A DNA stretch of 64,000 nucleotides from Nostoc sp. C052 (GCF_013393905.1 NZ_CP040272.1:7449501-7513500); one strand, 5' to 3'. Counted from the stretch's first letter, positions 52,435 to 61,661 are shown. Notes: generated by a model not told the origin, from the sequence alone. Translations and numbers: made by a program.

Positions 52435-55400
52435 ATGAAAGGTGATTTTAGCCGTCAAACATTTGATCCTAAAAAGCATTACAGCGCTGTGCTGATGCAA
52501 CAAGGGCGAGTTCAAGTCGATGCAGATTGGAACGAACAGCAAGCACTCGAATCATTTCGCATTGAAACAGAGGCGATCGATGTCATCGGTCGGTGCGGTG
52601 CGCCCAAGAATAATCCAGGGTTTGCGATCGCAGCATCGGGAACGCAGTTGTCCATTGGTCAGGGACGATATTACGTAGATGGCATTCTCTGCCAAAATGA
52701 AGTAACGGTGACTTATGAGCAACAACCCGATTTTCCAGATCCTCCCAATGCATTAGACAGCCTATCGAACGCGATCGCTGGAATCATCTATCTCGATGTT
52801 TGGCAACGTCATTTAACCGCATTAGATGATCCTCAGATCCGCGAAGTGGCACTGGGTGGCCCAGACACCGCTACAAGGCTCAAGACTGTTTGGCAGGTGA
52901 AGGTGTTACCCATTCCGTCCACCGATCCACCCGTAGACATCAATTGCGATAGTTCATTCACCGATTGGGAAAAGCTGATCGCGGGCAGCACTGGTAAACT
53001 CACCGCCCAGACAGCTTTGCCCATCAATACCGATAATCCTTGTTTAATTCCGCCGACTGCGGGCTATCAACGCCTCGAAAATCAGCTTTACCGGGTGGAA
53101 GTCCATCAAACGAATCCCAGCCTTACCTTCAAATGGTCACGAGATAATGGTTCTGTCGTCACTGCCGTCCAAGGCATCAGCGGTGTGCAGGTAACGGTAC
53201 AGGATATCGGCCCGGATGAAGTGCTAGGATTTGCGATCGGGCAATGGGTTGAAATTATCGACGATCGCTTAGAACTGAGTGGTCAATCTGGACAGCTCAT
53301 CAGAATTTTAGACATTGACTCAGCCGGACAAGTGCTGACAATGGAAACCGCACCCACTGGCATTGATCCCACTCGCCATCCGAAGCTGCGGCGCTGGGAT
53401 CAGACTGGAGCCGCCGCAACGGCGACCGGAATTCCGGTAACTCCTAATACATCAATGGCTTTAGAAGGCGGCATTTCTGTGCAATTTGACAGTGGCAGCT
53501 TTCGCCCCGGAGACTACTGGCTGATTCCAGCGCGAACTGCCACCGGACAAATTGAGTGGCTAGTCGATGGCTCGGGCAATTCCTTGCCGCAGTCGCCCTT
53601 TGGCATTCAGCATCACTACTGCCGGTTAGCGATCGCCCAACTCAGTGGTGAACAACTGAAGCTGCAAGACTGCCGCCCGATTTTCCCCCCCCTGACTGAA
53701 ATTGATGCAGGTGAAAGCTGCTGTGTCGTGGTGCATCCCGGCGAGGATATTCAAGCCGCAATCAATCTGTTGCCTGCCACAGGCGGTTGTGTCTGTCTGA
53801 AAACAGGCATCCATACCATTACCCAAGCCATTCGCATCGAACGCTCCCATGTGACCCTGCAAGGCGCGAATTTGGGAGCCAAAGTCGTGCGCTCGAACGG
53901 GATCAATGCCTTGGCGATCGTTGGGACACTGCAACAGCCCATTACCGACATCACTGTGGAACAGATTCAATTTGAAACAGTAGGCAGTAACCAACCGATC
54001 ACCGAACTACTCGATTTGGGTATCGTCTCGTTCAACAATTGTCGCCATCTGACACTGACCCAATGCCAACTGGCGATCGCCCCCGTAACCACTCCCCCCA
54101 CTCGCGTAGCAGTAGTTGCGCCGACCCCCGCGATTGGCATCATTGCGATGAACAGCAGCCAGTCTAAAATTTTAGCCAATCAGTTGAACTTACTTTTGGT
54201 TGGCATCTGGACGGAAGGTTGCGCCGCTGTAGAAATTGTCCAGAACGAGTTAAATGCCCCAACCTTTGCCCAAGGCGATTCAATTGTGCCATTGGGCTGG
54301 GTCGGCATCAATATCAATCTTAACACCTTGACCACTGGAGCCTTTCGAGGCAGCAACGGACAGTATTGCCGCATTGAGCGTAATAGAATTGAAAACTACT
54401 GGGTAGGAGTGAATGTAGGCGAACAAGCGGATAACTCTCAGATTGTCGGCAACCAAATTCTGCGGCGATCGCCCGAGCAATTCCCCGTCGATCATCCCCT
54501 TGTCGGCGCCCTCCGCATCGGCACTGAACCCTATCTTTACGGCATCATTGTTAAAGCCAAAAATTGCCGGATCGCTGAGAATGACCTGAATCTAAACAAC
54601 GTCATTTACGGCGGGATTCGAGCCTCTGATGCCTTCACCCAGATTGAAAACAACACACTCACTGCTCAAATTCTCGGTCGCTCCAGCAATTCCCTGTTCG
54701 ACACTGTTGCCTCTGCACCTCAATTCATTCCTGTTGCCATTTTTCTGGCACCGCTACAAACTCCAACGCGCATCGCCACCAATTCCAGTGTGATTCGCCA
54801 CAATACTCTGTTGGGGCAACTCAGTGGTATTGGTGTATTGGCAATGGAGGGCATAGAAATCCTCGATAATCAAATTGAAATTACACCTGACACACCACTC
54901 TCAGTGGCGATCGCCCTTGCTAGTAGCAAAAACGCCACCATAGCAGGCAACCAGATCCAAAATGCCCAAACTGGGATCTTGCTCCTGGGCACTGTCCCTA
55001 ACCTGGGTTCGGGAAATCGACTGCTAAACAATCGACTCAACACAGGCAAATTTGGCATTCTGGCGGTTGGGGAGGTGGCATTAGAAGTGTCTCACAATGT
55101 TATAGAAAATATGGCGATCACTGGCTTAATTGGATCTGGACTTTTAGAATCTACCCGCCTCGCCCACAATCGCGTCACCTACTGCGGCTACCTCTCGGTC
55201 AATTCCCTGATCGGCTCAGGAATTGCCATCCTCAACAGCTTAACTGACCTGTGCATCGAATCCTGCGAAGTCTTCAACATTGGCTTAGATCGGGATGATC
55301 CGAAGCGGTCAAATCCCGAAGCAACTTGGGGAATGGCGGCGATCGCAGTGCCATTCTGTCGCATCAGCCACAATGCTGTCGGCTACACCGACTTAAACCG

Positions 55401-55890
55401 ACTCAACCAACTCAATCCCAGCAAAGAACATCGAGCCTTAGGTCTGATTCCACCCTTCCAGCCTATTACCTGCGACGCTCCACAAACCCCAATCGGCATC
55501 GCCACCCTCACCGATAATCTTTTTGCGGGCTTAGGGTTATCAGCCCTCGTACAAATTTATGGTGTCCGACTTCGTGAAGATGATAATAATGCGATCGCTT
55601 TTGAACAAGTGACCTTCAGCAATAACGTTAGCCAACATTTAGGTAACCTAGCCGCATTCACAGCCGTCTCCAATGCAGCAAACGTTTTTATTGCAGGTAA
55701 GCACCTGATTATCATGGGCAACCACATTAAAGAAACACCTAAAACCCGTCATTCCTTCTATTTCAATTACCATGTAAAGGCAGTCTATATTGGCAACCTA
55801 ACCACCGATGATTTTGATGCACAACCCTCCCTTACTACTCGGTTTGTGCCACCGTCACCTGCATTGGGTGACATCAATGCCGTTGTTTGA
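52435..55890 (+). CDS. DUF6519 / right-handed beta-helix protein (candidate fibre or receptor-binding component)
   Basis: 1151 aa, the largest protein of the island. The N-terminal domain begins MKGDFSRQTFDPKKHYSAVL, then QQGRVQVDADWNEQQALE, characteristic of DUF6519 proteins of eCIS loci. From about residue 430 (HPGEDIQAAINLLPATGGCV) it has pectate-lyase-like parallel beta-helix coils: repeated short Asn/Ile-rich turns such as IVGNQIL, IAENDLNLNN, IEILDNQIEI and ISHNAVG. Beta-helices are frequent in phage tailspikes that bind surface glycans. A baseplate-attached target-recognition role is inferred. There is no transmembrane segment. Confidence 0.82.
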   Translation: MKGDFSRQTFDPKKHYSAVLMQQGRVQVDADWNEQQALESFRIETEAIDVIGRCGAPKNNPGFAIAASGTQLSIGQGRYYVDGILCQNEVTVTYEQQPDFPDPPNALDSLSNAIAGIIYLDVWQRHLTALDDPQIREVALGGPDTATRLKTVWQVKVLPIPSTDPPVDINCDSSFTDWEKLIAGSTGKLTAQTALPINTDNPCLIPPTAGYQRLENQLYRVEVHQTNPSLTFKWSRDNGSVVTAVQGISGVQVTVQDIGPDEVLGFAIGQWVEIIDDRLELSGQSGQLIRILDIDSAGQVLTMETAPTGIDPTRHPKLRRWDQTGAAATATGIPVTPNTSMALEGGISVQFDSGSFRPGDYWLIPARTATGQIEWLVDGSGNSLPQSPFGIQHHYCRLAIAQLSGEQLKLQDCRPIFPPLTEIDAGESCCVVVHPGEDIQAAINLLPATGGCVCLKTGIHTITQAIRIERSHVTLQGANLGAKVVRSNGINALAIVGTLQQPITDITVEQIQFETVGSNQPITELLDLGIVSFNNCRHLTLTQCQLAIAPVTTPPTRVAVVAPTPAIGIIAMNSSQSKILANQLNLLLVGIWTEGCAAVEIVQNELNAPTFAQGDSIVPLGWVGININLNTLTTGAFRGSNGQYCRIERNRIENYWVGVNVGEQADNSQIVGNQILRRSPEQFPVDHPLVGALRIGTEPYLYGIIVKAKNCRIAENDLNLNNVIYGGIRASDAFTQIENNTLTAQILGRSSNSLFDTVASAPQFIPVAIFLAPLQTPTRIATNSSVIRHNTLLGQLSGIGVLAMEGIEILDNQIEITPDTPLSVAIALASSKNATIAGNQIQNAQTGILLLGTVPNLGSGNRLLNNRLNTGKFGILAVGEVALEVSHNVIENMAITGLIGSGLLESTRLAHNRVTYCGYLSVNSLIGSGIAILNSLTDLCIESCEVFNIGLDRDDPKRSNPEATWGMAAIAVPFCRISHNAVGYTDLNRLNQLNPSKEHRALGLIPPFQPITCDAPQTPIGIATLTDNLFAGLGLSALVQIYGVRLREDDNNAIAFEQVTFSNNVSQHLGNLAAFTAVSNAANVFIAGKHLIIMGNHIKETPKTRHSFYFNYHVKAVYIGNLTTDDFDAQPSLTTRFVPPSPALGDINAVV

Positions 55891-55926
55891 TGATGCTAAG
55901 TTTAATAGTTTTAACAGGAGATTTTT

Positions 55927-56199
55927 ATGGAAATTAGAACACTTGATGATATGTTGAACGCGCAAGCTACTTTCCTCCAACAGGTACAGCACCAGATGAC
56001 CCAGTTGAGCCATCCCCAAACGCAGTCTACCGAGGCATCGCTCCAAGACAAGCAAGCGTTGCTCACCCAGCATCAACAACAGCTCCATGCCATCAATCAA
56101 GCCAAGGAAGCCGCTAACCGTCGCTACGATGAGGAAATTCGACAATATACAGAGGCGATCGCCCGACTTGCTCAAGAAGTTCAAGCACACCGCGACTGA
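55927..56199 (+). CDS. Small coiled-coil protein
   Basis: 90 aa, almost entirely Gln/Glu/Ala heptads (FLQQVQHQMTQLSHPQTQ, then DKQALLTQHQQQLHAINQAK and YTEAIARLAQEVQAHRD). ACAGGAGA precedes the ATG. It is the last gene of the island, 36 bp after the large beta-helix gene. It is too short for a tape measure; a trimeric linker or chaperone is possible. A weak CCGTT/AACGG hairpin follows. Confidence 0.65.
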   Translation: MEIRTLDDMLNAQATFLQQVQHQMTQLSHPQTQSTEASLQDKQALLTQHQQQLHAINQAKEAANRRYDEEIRQYTEAIARLAQEVQAHRD

Positions 56200-56313
56200 A
56201 AAAAGAGCCGTTCATAAACGGATGGAATTCATAACTTAACTCAATGTGCGACTTATGTGTGTGTAGGGACAATACCCTGCGGGAAGCTGCTCCGCGTCTA
56301 CATAAATTTTACC

Positions 56314-57286
56314 TACTAAACCTGAGTTCGGGTTAAGCAGATTGAGGTAAAAGCCATTCCATCTGAAGGCTGGGTTTCTTAGGTTGATGGCAATAAGCGA
56401 TTAATCCGCACAGAACGTTAACGCAGAAATTAACAGGGCTTCGGTGTCTAGAATGTTCGATTTGAGAAATATTCTTGAGTTGATCGTTAATAGTCTCAAT
56501 AATGGAGCGTTTACGGGATAAGAGCTTGTCATGGAGATGCATCAGATGGTTTCTCATGTTGCGACGGGGTTTGGCAAAAAATTTAATGCCGAACTCTTGC
56601 AAAAGTTGAGAAGCCAGTTTTTGAGAGACATATCCGCGATCGCCAAATATTTTGCCAAACAGATCACTGAGTAAATCAGGAACTGGTTGACGGTCATCAA
56701 TATTACCAGGAGTAAGAACCACATTTAAGAGTTGACCAAGTTCATTGACGACAAGATGAAGCTTAAACCCGAAAAACCAATCCACAGAAGTCTTTCCACG
56801 AGAGGCTAAACCTTCAAAAACCTTATGCCGAGAAATCCGACGATTATGGCAGACCTTCAGACATGTTGAATCGATAAAACCGATACCCGTACACCGTCCA
56901 AAACAATGCTTCAGGTAAACGCACAAAGGTATCAAGGTTGATGGTATCCATTCAATGAATCGTTGATAACTCGGAAGTCCCGGAAAAGCACAACTCCATT
57001 GCTGTTTGACATGATTCAAATAAAAATGCTTGAAATTCCGGTAGTGATTTTGATGAAATGCAATCAGTATCGTCATTATTTCACTCAAACACAGACTTCT
57101 AGCCCGAATCCGTCTTATTCCTCCATGTACCAACAGCTTTTTGTGCCATTGGCTTTCAAACGCCTTACAAAAATCATCTACATGACAGAACAAAAATTCT
57201 AAACTAAACATAGGACAGGTGCTGGATTTGACGTTATTTTCAGCTTACTACCTGTCCCTTTCCTTATCCCGAACTCAGGTTACTAA
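56314..57286 (-). mobile_element. Intact IS982-family insertion sequence with 6-bp target duplication
   Basis: Terminal inverted repeats ACCTGAGTTCGGG (from 56320) and its complement CCCGAACTCAGGT (to 57280) bound a 961-bp element. TACTAA occurs immediately outside each end (56314-56319 and 57281-57286) as the target duplication. The transposase is full length, so the insertion is recent and probably still active. It lies 115 bp after the last injection-system gene. Confidence 0.9.
56333..57211 (-). CDS. IS982-family transposase
   Basis: 292 aa, full length for the family. DDE-type core: GIGFIDSTCLKVCHNRR carries the first Asp, VLTPGNIDDRQPV and FGDRGYVS the second, and SIIETINDQLKN the Glu. 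It inserts the element by cut-and-paste; its frame is intact from ATG at 57211 to the stop at 56333. Confidence 0.93.
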   Translation of the reverse strand: MFSLEFLFCHVDDFCKAFESQWHKKLLVHGGIRRIRARSLCLSEIMTILIAFHQNHYRNFKHFYLNHVKQQWSCAFPGLPSYQRFIEWIPSTLIPLCVYLKHCFGRCTGIGFIDSTCLKVCHNRRISRHKVFEGLASRGKTSVDWFFGFKLHLVVNELGQLLNVVLTPGNIDDRQPVPDLLSDLFGKIFGDRGYVSQKLASQLLQEFGIKFFAKPRRNMRNHLMHLHDKLLSRKRSIIETINDQLKNISQIEHSRHRSPVNFCVNVLCGLIAYCHQPKKPSLQMEWLLPQSA

Positions 57287-57364
57287 GGATTTCGTGAAAC
57301 GCATAATTAATTTTTGGAGATATCTAAAGAATAGATATTGAGTCTAGTTCCTTCATTCTCAGCA

Positions 57365-57430
57365 TAGTGCGGATGGGTTGCAAGTTTTTTTTGGGTAAGT
57401 CAGATCATGTCTGCGTTCGGATTTTTGGTA
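57365..57430 (-). pseudogene. JAMM gene 5'-end fragment (copy C)
   Basis: GTGCGGATGGGTTGCAAGT, then CAGATCATGTCTGCGTT, matches 22941-22990 at the JAMM start. Same orientation relative to the following RTX gene as the intact JAMM gene has to RTX gene 1. Confidence 0.6.
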
Positions 57431-57432
57431 AT

Positions 57433-57524
57433 ACACATCTCCATAAATTAAATATGCTGTTATCTAGAATCCTTGTATAGACGTAGCAGTGCTACGTCTA
57501 TACATTCTTTTTCGGAGATGTCTA
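57433..57524 (+). mobile_element. MITE family B copy 3
   Basis: ACACATCTCC and GGAGATGTCTA ends, central TATAGACGTAG/CTACGTCTATA palindrome with compensated base changes relative to copy 1, indicating that the hairpin is maintained or generated as a unit. Confidence 0.7.
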
Positions 57525-58313
57525 AATATATAGCCATTCCTGTTGAGACATAATGCATCACTATACGTAGGCGTATCCACTTGCTCCGATTGTAGCCCAA
57601 CCCAAGCATCGCAGCATTGAAAAAGAAAAGTTTGAGTATTCCCATTTGCTGCCTTGAAAGTCTCCTCTCAAATTTCTGTGTGGCTGCCATTGTCTGGAAA
57701 TTCTCGACTATAAACTCTAAAAATATGAAGAACACGCTATTAGCAAATACATTTCTTGGTATATAATGTAAAGAGTATGCAAAGATAGTTCTTTAGCTAT
57801 AGACATCTAAATAAATATTCAGTATTTAGTTAGTATCAGGTTATTTAGATGTTCCCTATTTTTAAGTCACATACCCACGGGCAATAGTTCACAACTAAGG
57901 TATAAAAATCGCTTTCCCTGTCGAGAGTTAATTGTTCCCTATTTTCAAGACAGTAAGACTAGTACAAGAAGGCAAAAGTAAAAAGAAAGAATGCTTATTT
58001 TGTAAGCTTTCTGGCTATTTTAAATGGGTGGTTTATTTACGCCGTATTGTAGCGCCTTTTCAAGGTATTGTATAATTTCGTGCATTTCAGCTTGATTTGG
58101 CGAGGTTTCTTCTGCAATTCTGGGTTTGGGCTACGCTGTTCTATCAAGAATGGTTATAAAAAGCCTAAAACTACCTATTTCTTTTCTGTTCATTTATACG
58201 GTCATGAATTTGGACAGCGAGTAAGATTTGATACTTAGACAAGTGCTGCCTGTAAGCCGGTCAACAAAGTGGATTTTCGAGAAAAATTATTGTCCCTAAA
58301 GGGTGACATAAAA

Positions 58314-58334
58314 GTATTCCGAAAGCATTAATTA
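58314..58334 (+). promoter_or_regulatory. Conserved TGACATA element upstream of RTX gene 3
   Basis: TGACATA, AAAGTAT and CCGAA blocks with the same spacing as upstream of RTX genes 1 and 2, 112 bp before the ATG, within otherwise diverged sequence. Confidence 0.4.
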
Positions 58335-58425
58335 TCGGCGAATTCTTGTGCTTTAAAATAGCACTGAGTCAGTGCTGAGAGCTTAAAAATTACTGAAAAA
58401 ATTGATTTAGTTGAGATATAAAGTT

Positions 58426-61140
58426 ATGGCAAATATCAATGGAACCAACAGCACAGACACAATTACAGGTCAAGCAAGCAACGATATCATCACAGCTAAA
58501 AAGGGTGATGACATCCTGACTGGTGGTGGTGGGAGGGATCAATTTGTTTACAACTTGGGCGACGGTACTGATACTATCACTGATTTTGGTGGCATAGGTA
58601 AAGGAGTAAACCCGACAGCAGCAGTCATTGCTGAAGTAGATACCATCAAATTCATTGGTGCTGGCTTGAATGCCCGAAATCTGTTGCTTACCCAGAATGG
58701 TAGCAATCTGGAAATTACCTTTGAAGGGGTGGCTGGTGCCAAAGTTATCCTAAAAAACTTCAAACTAGAAAACTTAGAGAATCTGAAAGCTTCTGGTACA
58801 ACATCAGCTATTGGCAATATCTTGTTTGATGGGCAAACTAGTATCACCGACAGTTTTGATGTCCTTGATGCCAACTCCACTAATACTAGTTTGGGCACTA
58901 AGAATACAGTGACTTTCTTCAATGACCTCAACAATAACATTGTCGGTTTAGACAATTCAGATGATGTTATTAATGGTCAGGGGGGAGATGACAAAATCGA
59001 TGGTAAGAGTGGCAACGACCTTTTGAGGGGTGGTGCGGGGAATGATACTCTCATTGGTGGTGCAGGCAATAATACTCTTAACGGTGGAACTGGTGACGAT
59101 AACTTGAGCGCTAACAGTTCAACAGGCAATAACCTGCTCATTGGGGGCGATGGCAATGATTCTCTCTCCGTCTCTGGCCACCAGTACACTGACTACCCAG
59201 ATGGCGAGGATCTCCGCTCTTCAGGCAAAAACACCCTCAATGGAGGCGCTGGTAATGATTACTTGAATGCTAGCGGTTCAACAGGTAATAACCTACTCAA
59301 TGGGGATGATGGTAATGATACTCTTTCCATCTCTGGCTACTACCAAGGAAATGCCTACTTTGATGACGACTCTCGCTCGTCAGGCAATAATACTCTCAAC
59401 GGCGGCGCTGGTGATGATAACTTGAGTGCTAGCGGTTCAGCAGGCAATAACCTGCTCAATGGTGGCGATGGCAATGATACTCTCGACATCTCTGGCTACT
59501 ACAGCTACACTCCCGATAACGATCCGTATGAAATGCGTGACCTCTCCATCACATACGACTCTCGCTCGTTAGGCAATAACACCCTCAACGGTGGCGCTGG
59601 TAATGATTACTTGAATGCTAGTGGTTCGACAGGCAATAACTTGCTTAATGGTGGCATTGGTAATGATACCCTGACTGGTGGTGTTCTTAATGATACACTC
59701 CTTGGTGATACAGGCAATGACTTCCTCGATGGTGGTGCTGGTAATGACTCGTTGCGGGGTGATGCGGGGGACAATACCCTCAATGGTGGTATTGGTAACG
59801 ATTATTTGAATGTTGACTCCTCATCAGGCAATAATCTACTGGATGGTGGCGATGGCAATGATACTCTCTCCGCTTTAGGTGACTACGATGGCAATATAGT
59901 GTCTGGTAATAACACCCTCAAGGGTGGTGCTGGTGACGATCGCTTGATTGCTGACGGTTCAGCAGGCGATAATCTACTGGATGGTGGCAATGGTAATGAT
60001 TCTCTCTCCGTCTCCGGTGGCTACTACGACCCTGTAGTGTCTGGTAATAATACCCTCTACGGTGGCGCTGGTAACGATAGCTTGAGTGCTTTCTTTTCAA
60101 CAGGTGATAACTTACTAGATGGTGGTGATAACAACGATCATCTCTCCATCAATCTTGCCAGTGGTAATAACACCCTCAAGGGTGGCGCTGGTGACGATTA
60201 CTTGAGTGCTAACATTTCAACAGGCAATAACCTACTGGATGGTGGCGATGGCAATGATTCTCTCTTTGCCTCTGATTTTGAGGGCTACAGGTTTGATAAC
60301 ACCTCAGGCAATAATACCCTCAATGGTGGCATTGGTAACGATCGCTTAAATGTTGACTATTCACGAGGTGCTAATCTGCTTTCAGGGGGCGATGGCAACG
60401 ATTCTCTCTCTGGTTCTAGCTATGGCTACGGCTTTGGAGGATCTTTTTATAACACCACTGGCAATAACACCCTAAGCGGTGGTAATGGTGACGATAACTT
60501 GAATGTTGACTTTTCATCAGGCGCTAATGTGCTATCTGGAGATAATGGCAATGATTATCTATCTGCCTCTGGCTACCAGTACGACAACAACGGCAACGAT
60601 GGCGAAGGAATTTATCGCAGAACGTCAGGCAATAATACCCTCAACGGTGGCGCTGGTGCCGATAAATTAATTGTTGATTATTCAACAGGTAATAATCTGC
60701 TCTTTGGGGGAGATGGCAATGATACTCTCTCCGCATATAGAGCATTAGGCAATAACATACTTTATGGTGGTGTTGGCAATGATATCCTCACAGGTGGCAA
60801 CGGTAATGACACCCTCTATGGAGGAGATGGAATTGATACCTTTGCCTTTAATAGTTACCATGAAGGTTTGGATCGTATTTATGACTTCAAAGCCAGTAAT
60901 GAATTTATTCAGGTATCGTCTACTGGTTTTGGTGGTGGGTTATCAATAGGTTCACTTCAGACAAGTCAATTTACACTGGGAACATCTGCAACGACAAGCA
61001 ATCAACGATTTATCTATGACAATATTACAGGTGCATTGTTCTTTGACCAGGATGGTAGTGCAGGTGGATTTGGTCAAGTAAAATTTGCACAACTATCAGC
61101 TGGATTGTCACTAACTAAAAACAATTTTGTGGTCGTTTAA
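58426..61140 (+). CDS. RTX repeat protein 3
   Basis: 904 aa from ATG 58426 (MANINGTNSTDTITGQASND); the upstream in-frame ATG at 58411 is less likely, since the paralogues start at MANI. It has the shared TDFGGIGKGVNP to FFNDLNNN module (about residues 45-180), then alternating GGAGNDxLxx nonapeptides and SGNNTLxGGxG blocks to about residue 800. The C-terminal GTSATTSNQRFIYDN, LFFDQDGSAGGF and NNFVVV segment is expected to direct type I secretion. Its array most resembles the second half of RTX protein 2. A MITE separates the stop from the terminator. Confidence 0.85.
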   Translation: MANINGTNSTDTITGQASNDIITAKKGDDILTGGGGRDQFVYNLGDGTDTITDFGGIGKGVNPTAAVIAEVDTIKFIGAGLNARNLLLTQNGSNLEITFEGVAGAKVILKNFKLENLENLKASGTTSAIGNILFDGQTSITDSFDVLDANSTNTSLGTKNTVTFFNDLNNNIVGLDNSDDVINGQGGDDKIDGKSGNDLLRGGAGNDTLIGGAGNNTLNGGTGDDNLSANSSTGNNLLIGGDGNDSLSVSGHQYTDYPDGEDLRSSGKNTLNGGAGNDYLNASGSTGNNLLNGDDGNDTLSISGYYQGNAYFDDDSRSSGNNTLNGGAGDDNLSASGSAGNNLLNGGDGNDTLDISGYYSYTPDNDPYEMRDLSITYDSRSLGNNTLNGGAGNDYLNASGSTGNNLLNGGIGNDTLTGGVLNDTLLGDTGNDFLDGGAGNDSLRGDAGDNTLNGGIGNDYLNVDSSSGNNLLDGGDGNDTLSALGDYDGNIVSGNNTLKGGAGDDRLIADGSAGDNLLDGGNGNDSLSVSGGYYDPVVSGNNTLYGGAGNDSLSAFFSTGDNLLDGGDNNDHLSINLASGNNTLKGGAGDDYLSANISTGNNLLDGGDGNDSLFASDFEGYRFDNTSGNNTLNGGIGNDRLNVDYSRGANLLSGGDGNDSLSGSSYGYGFGGSFYNTTGNNTLSGGNGDDNLNVDFSSGANVLSGDNGNDYLSASGYQYDNNGNDGEGIYRRTSGNNTLNGGAGADKLIVDYSTGNNLLFGGDGNDTLSAYRALGNNILYGGVGNDILTGGNGNDTLYGGDGIDTFAFNSYHEGLDRIYDFKASNEFIQVSSTGFGGGLSIGSLQTSQFTLGTSATTSNQRFIYDNITGALFFDQDGSAGGFGQVKFAQLSAGLSLTKNNFVVV

Positions 61141-61165
61141 TCTTGATTAACCTTCTTATATCTCT

Positions 61166-61328
61166 CTAGTAGTCTGCCAACCCAAAAATGCGCTTGTGAG
61201 GACTGGGGAAAGGGGAAAGGGAAAAGGGTAAGAGATTTAAACCCTTTCCCCCCGCCCCTTATCCCCAGAGGGGACCCCACCTTCCCCCTTACCCTTTACC
61301 CCGCCAAGTTCACTTGGCGAACTACTAG
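61166..61328 (+). mobile_element. MITE family A, full copy
   Basis: Appears identical over 163 bp to 7665-7827, including the CTAG-TAGTCTGCCA and TGGCGAACTA-CTAG ends. It has inserted between the RTX gene 3 stop and its terminator. Confidence 0.85.
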
Positions 61329-61337
61329 GTATGGTTT

Positions 61338-61363
61338 GCAAGGTGCTTACAAAAGCACCTTGC
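61338..61363 (+). terminator. Terminator of RTX gene 3, displaced by a MITE
   Basis: GCAAGGTGCT pairs with AGCACCTTGC across a 6-nt loop, followed by ATTTGATTTTTC. It is homologous to the terminator of RTX gene 2, which lies 41 bp after its stop; here the distance is about 197 bp because of the MITE. Confidence 0.7.
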
Positions 61364-61379
61364 ATTTGATTTTTCAATA

Positions 61380-61410
61380 CCAGATCGTGTCTGCGTTTGG
61401 ACTTTGGCTT
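61380..61410 (-). pseudogene. JAMM gene start remnant (copy D)
   Basis: CAGATCGTGTCTGCGTTTGG, then CTTTGGC, matches the 3' part of the other fragments. It follows the RTX terminator just as copy B does. Short, hence tentative. Confidence 0.4.
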
Positions 61411-61421
61411 AAATACAAGAT

Positions 61422-61649
61422 ATGGTTATGCGTATGCGTAGCTCAACCCAGGCATGGCTTAACTCATCCCCTTCCGCAGTCAATAAATTATCCAGTGAAA
61501 GTACAGATTTAAGGATTTGGTGGGATAAAGGTTCCAATTTAGAAGAGGACGAAGCGCTCAATCGGATTGTTGTAGAGCAAATTTCTCTAGAGCAAGCAAC
61601 TAATGAGGCGATCGCACCGATTAAGCAAATTTTTGACCAATGGCAGTGA
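61422..61649 (+). pseudogene. Substrate-binding protein relic with large internal deletion
   Basis: 75 codons. DLRIWWDKGSNLEEDEA corresponds to the N-terminal part of the following solute-binding protein (LKIWWDKGFTIDEDEA), and LNRIVVEQISLEQATNEAIA to its extreme C-terminus (LNRIIVDKISPEQATNEAIK). About 370 residues between them are missing, joined in frame within EDEA/LNR. The signal peptide is also replaced. A tandem paralogue collapsed by deletion. Confidence 0.8.
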
Positions 61650-61661
61650 GCTTTTACAAAT

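Larger units (their letters stand above)
57287..58425. other. Intergenic: JAMM fragment, MITE B, diverged RTX leader
   Basis: No gene is supported (the 91-aa minus frame at 57460-57735 overlaps the MITE). In order: a half copy of MITE B (57298-57326), a JAMM gene start fragment (57365-57430), a full MITE B (57433-57524), then from about 57750 a diverged version of the RTX leader (TAATGTAAAGAGTATGCAAA, TAGACATCTAAATAA and AAGGTATAAAAATC blocks). Confidence 0.6.

Noticed and set aside
32141..56199. Contractile prophage
   Set aside because: No capsid, portal, terminase, integrase or lysis genes; the AAA+ ATPase, DUF4255 and DUF4157 proteins are eCIS markers.
57460..57735. 91-aa minus-strand frame as a gene
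   Set aside because: Its 3' part is MITE family B DNA and the rest matches nothing recognisable.
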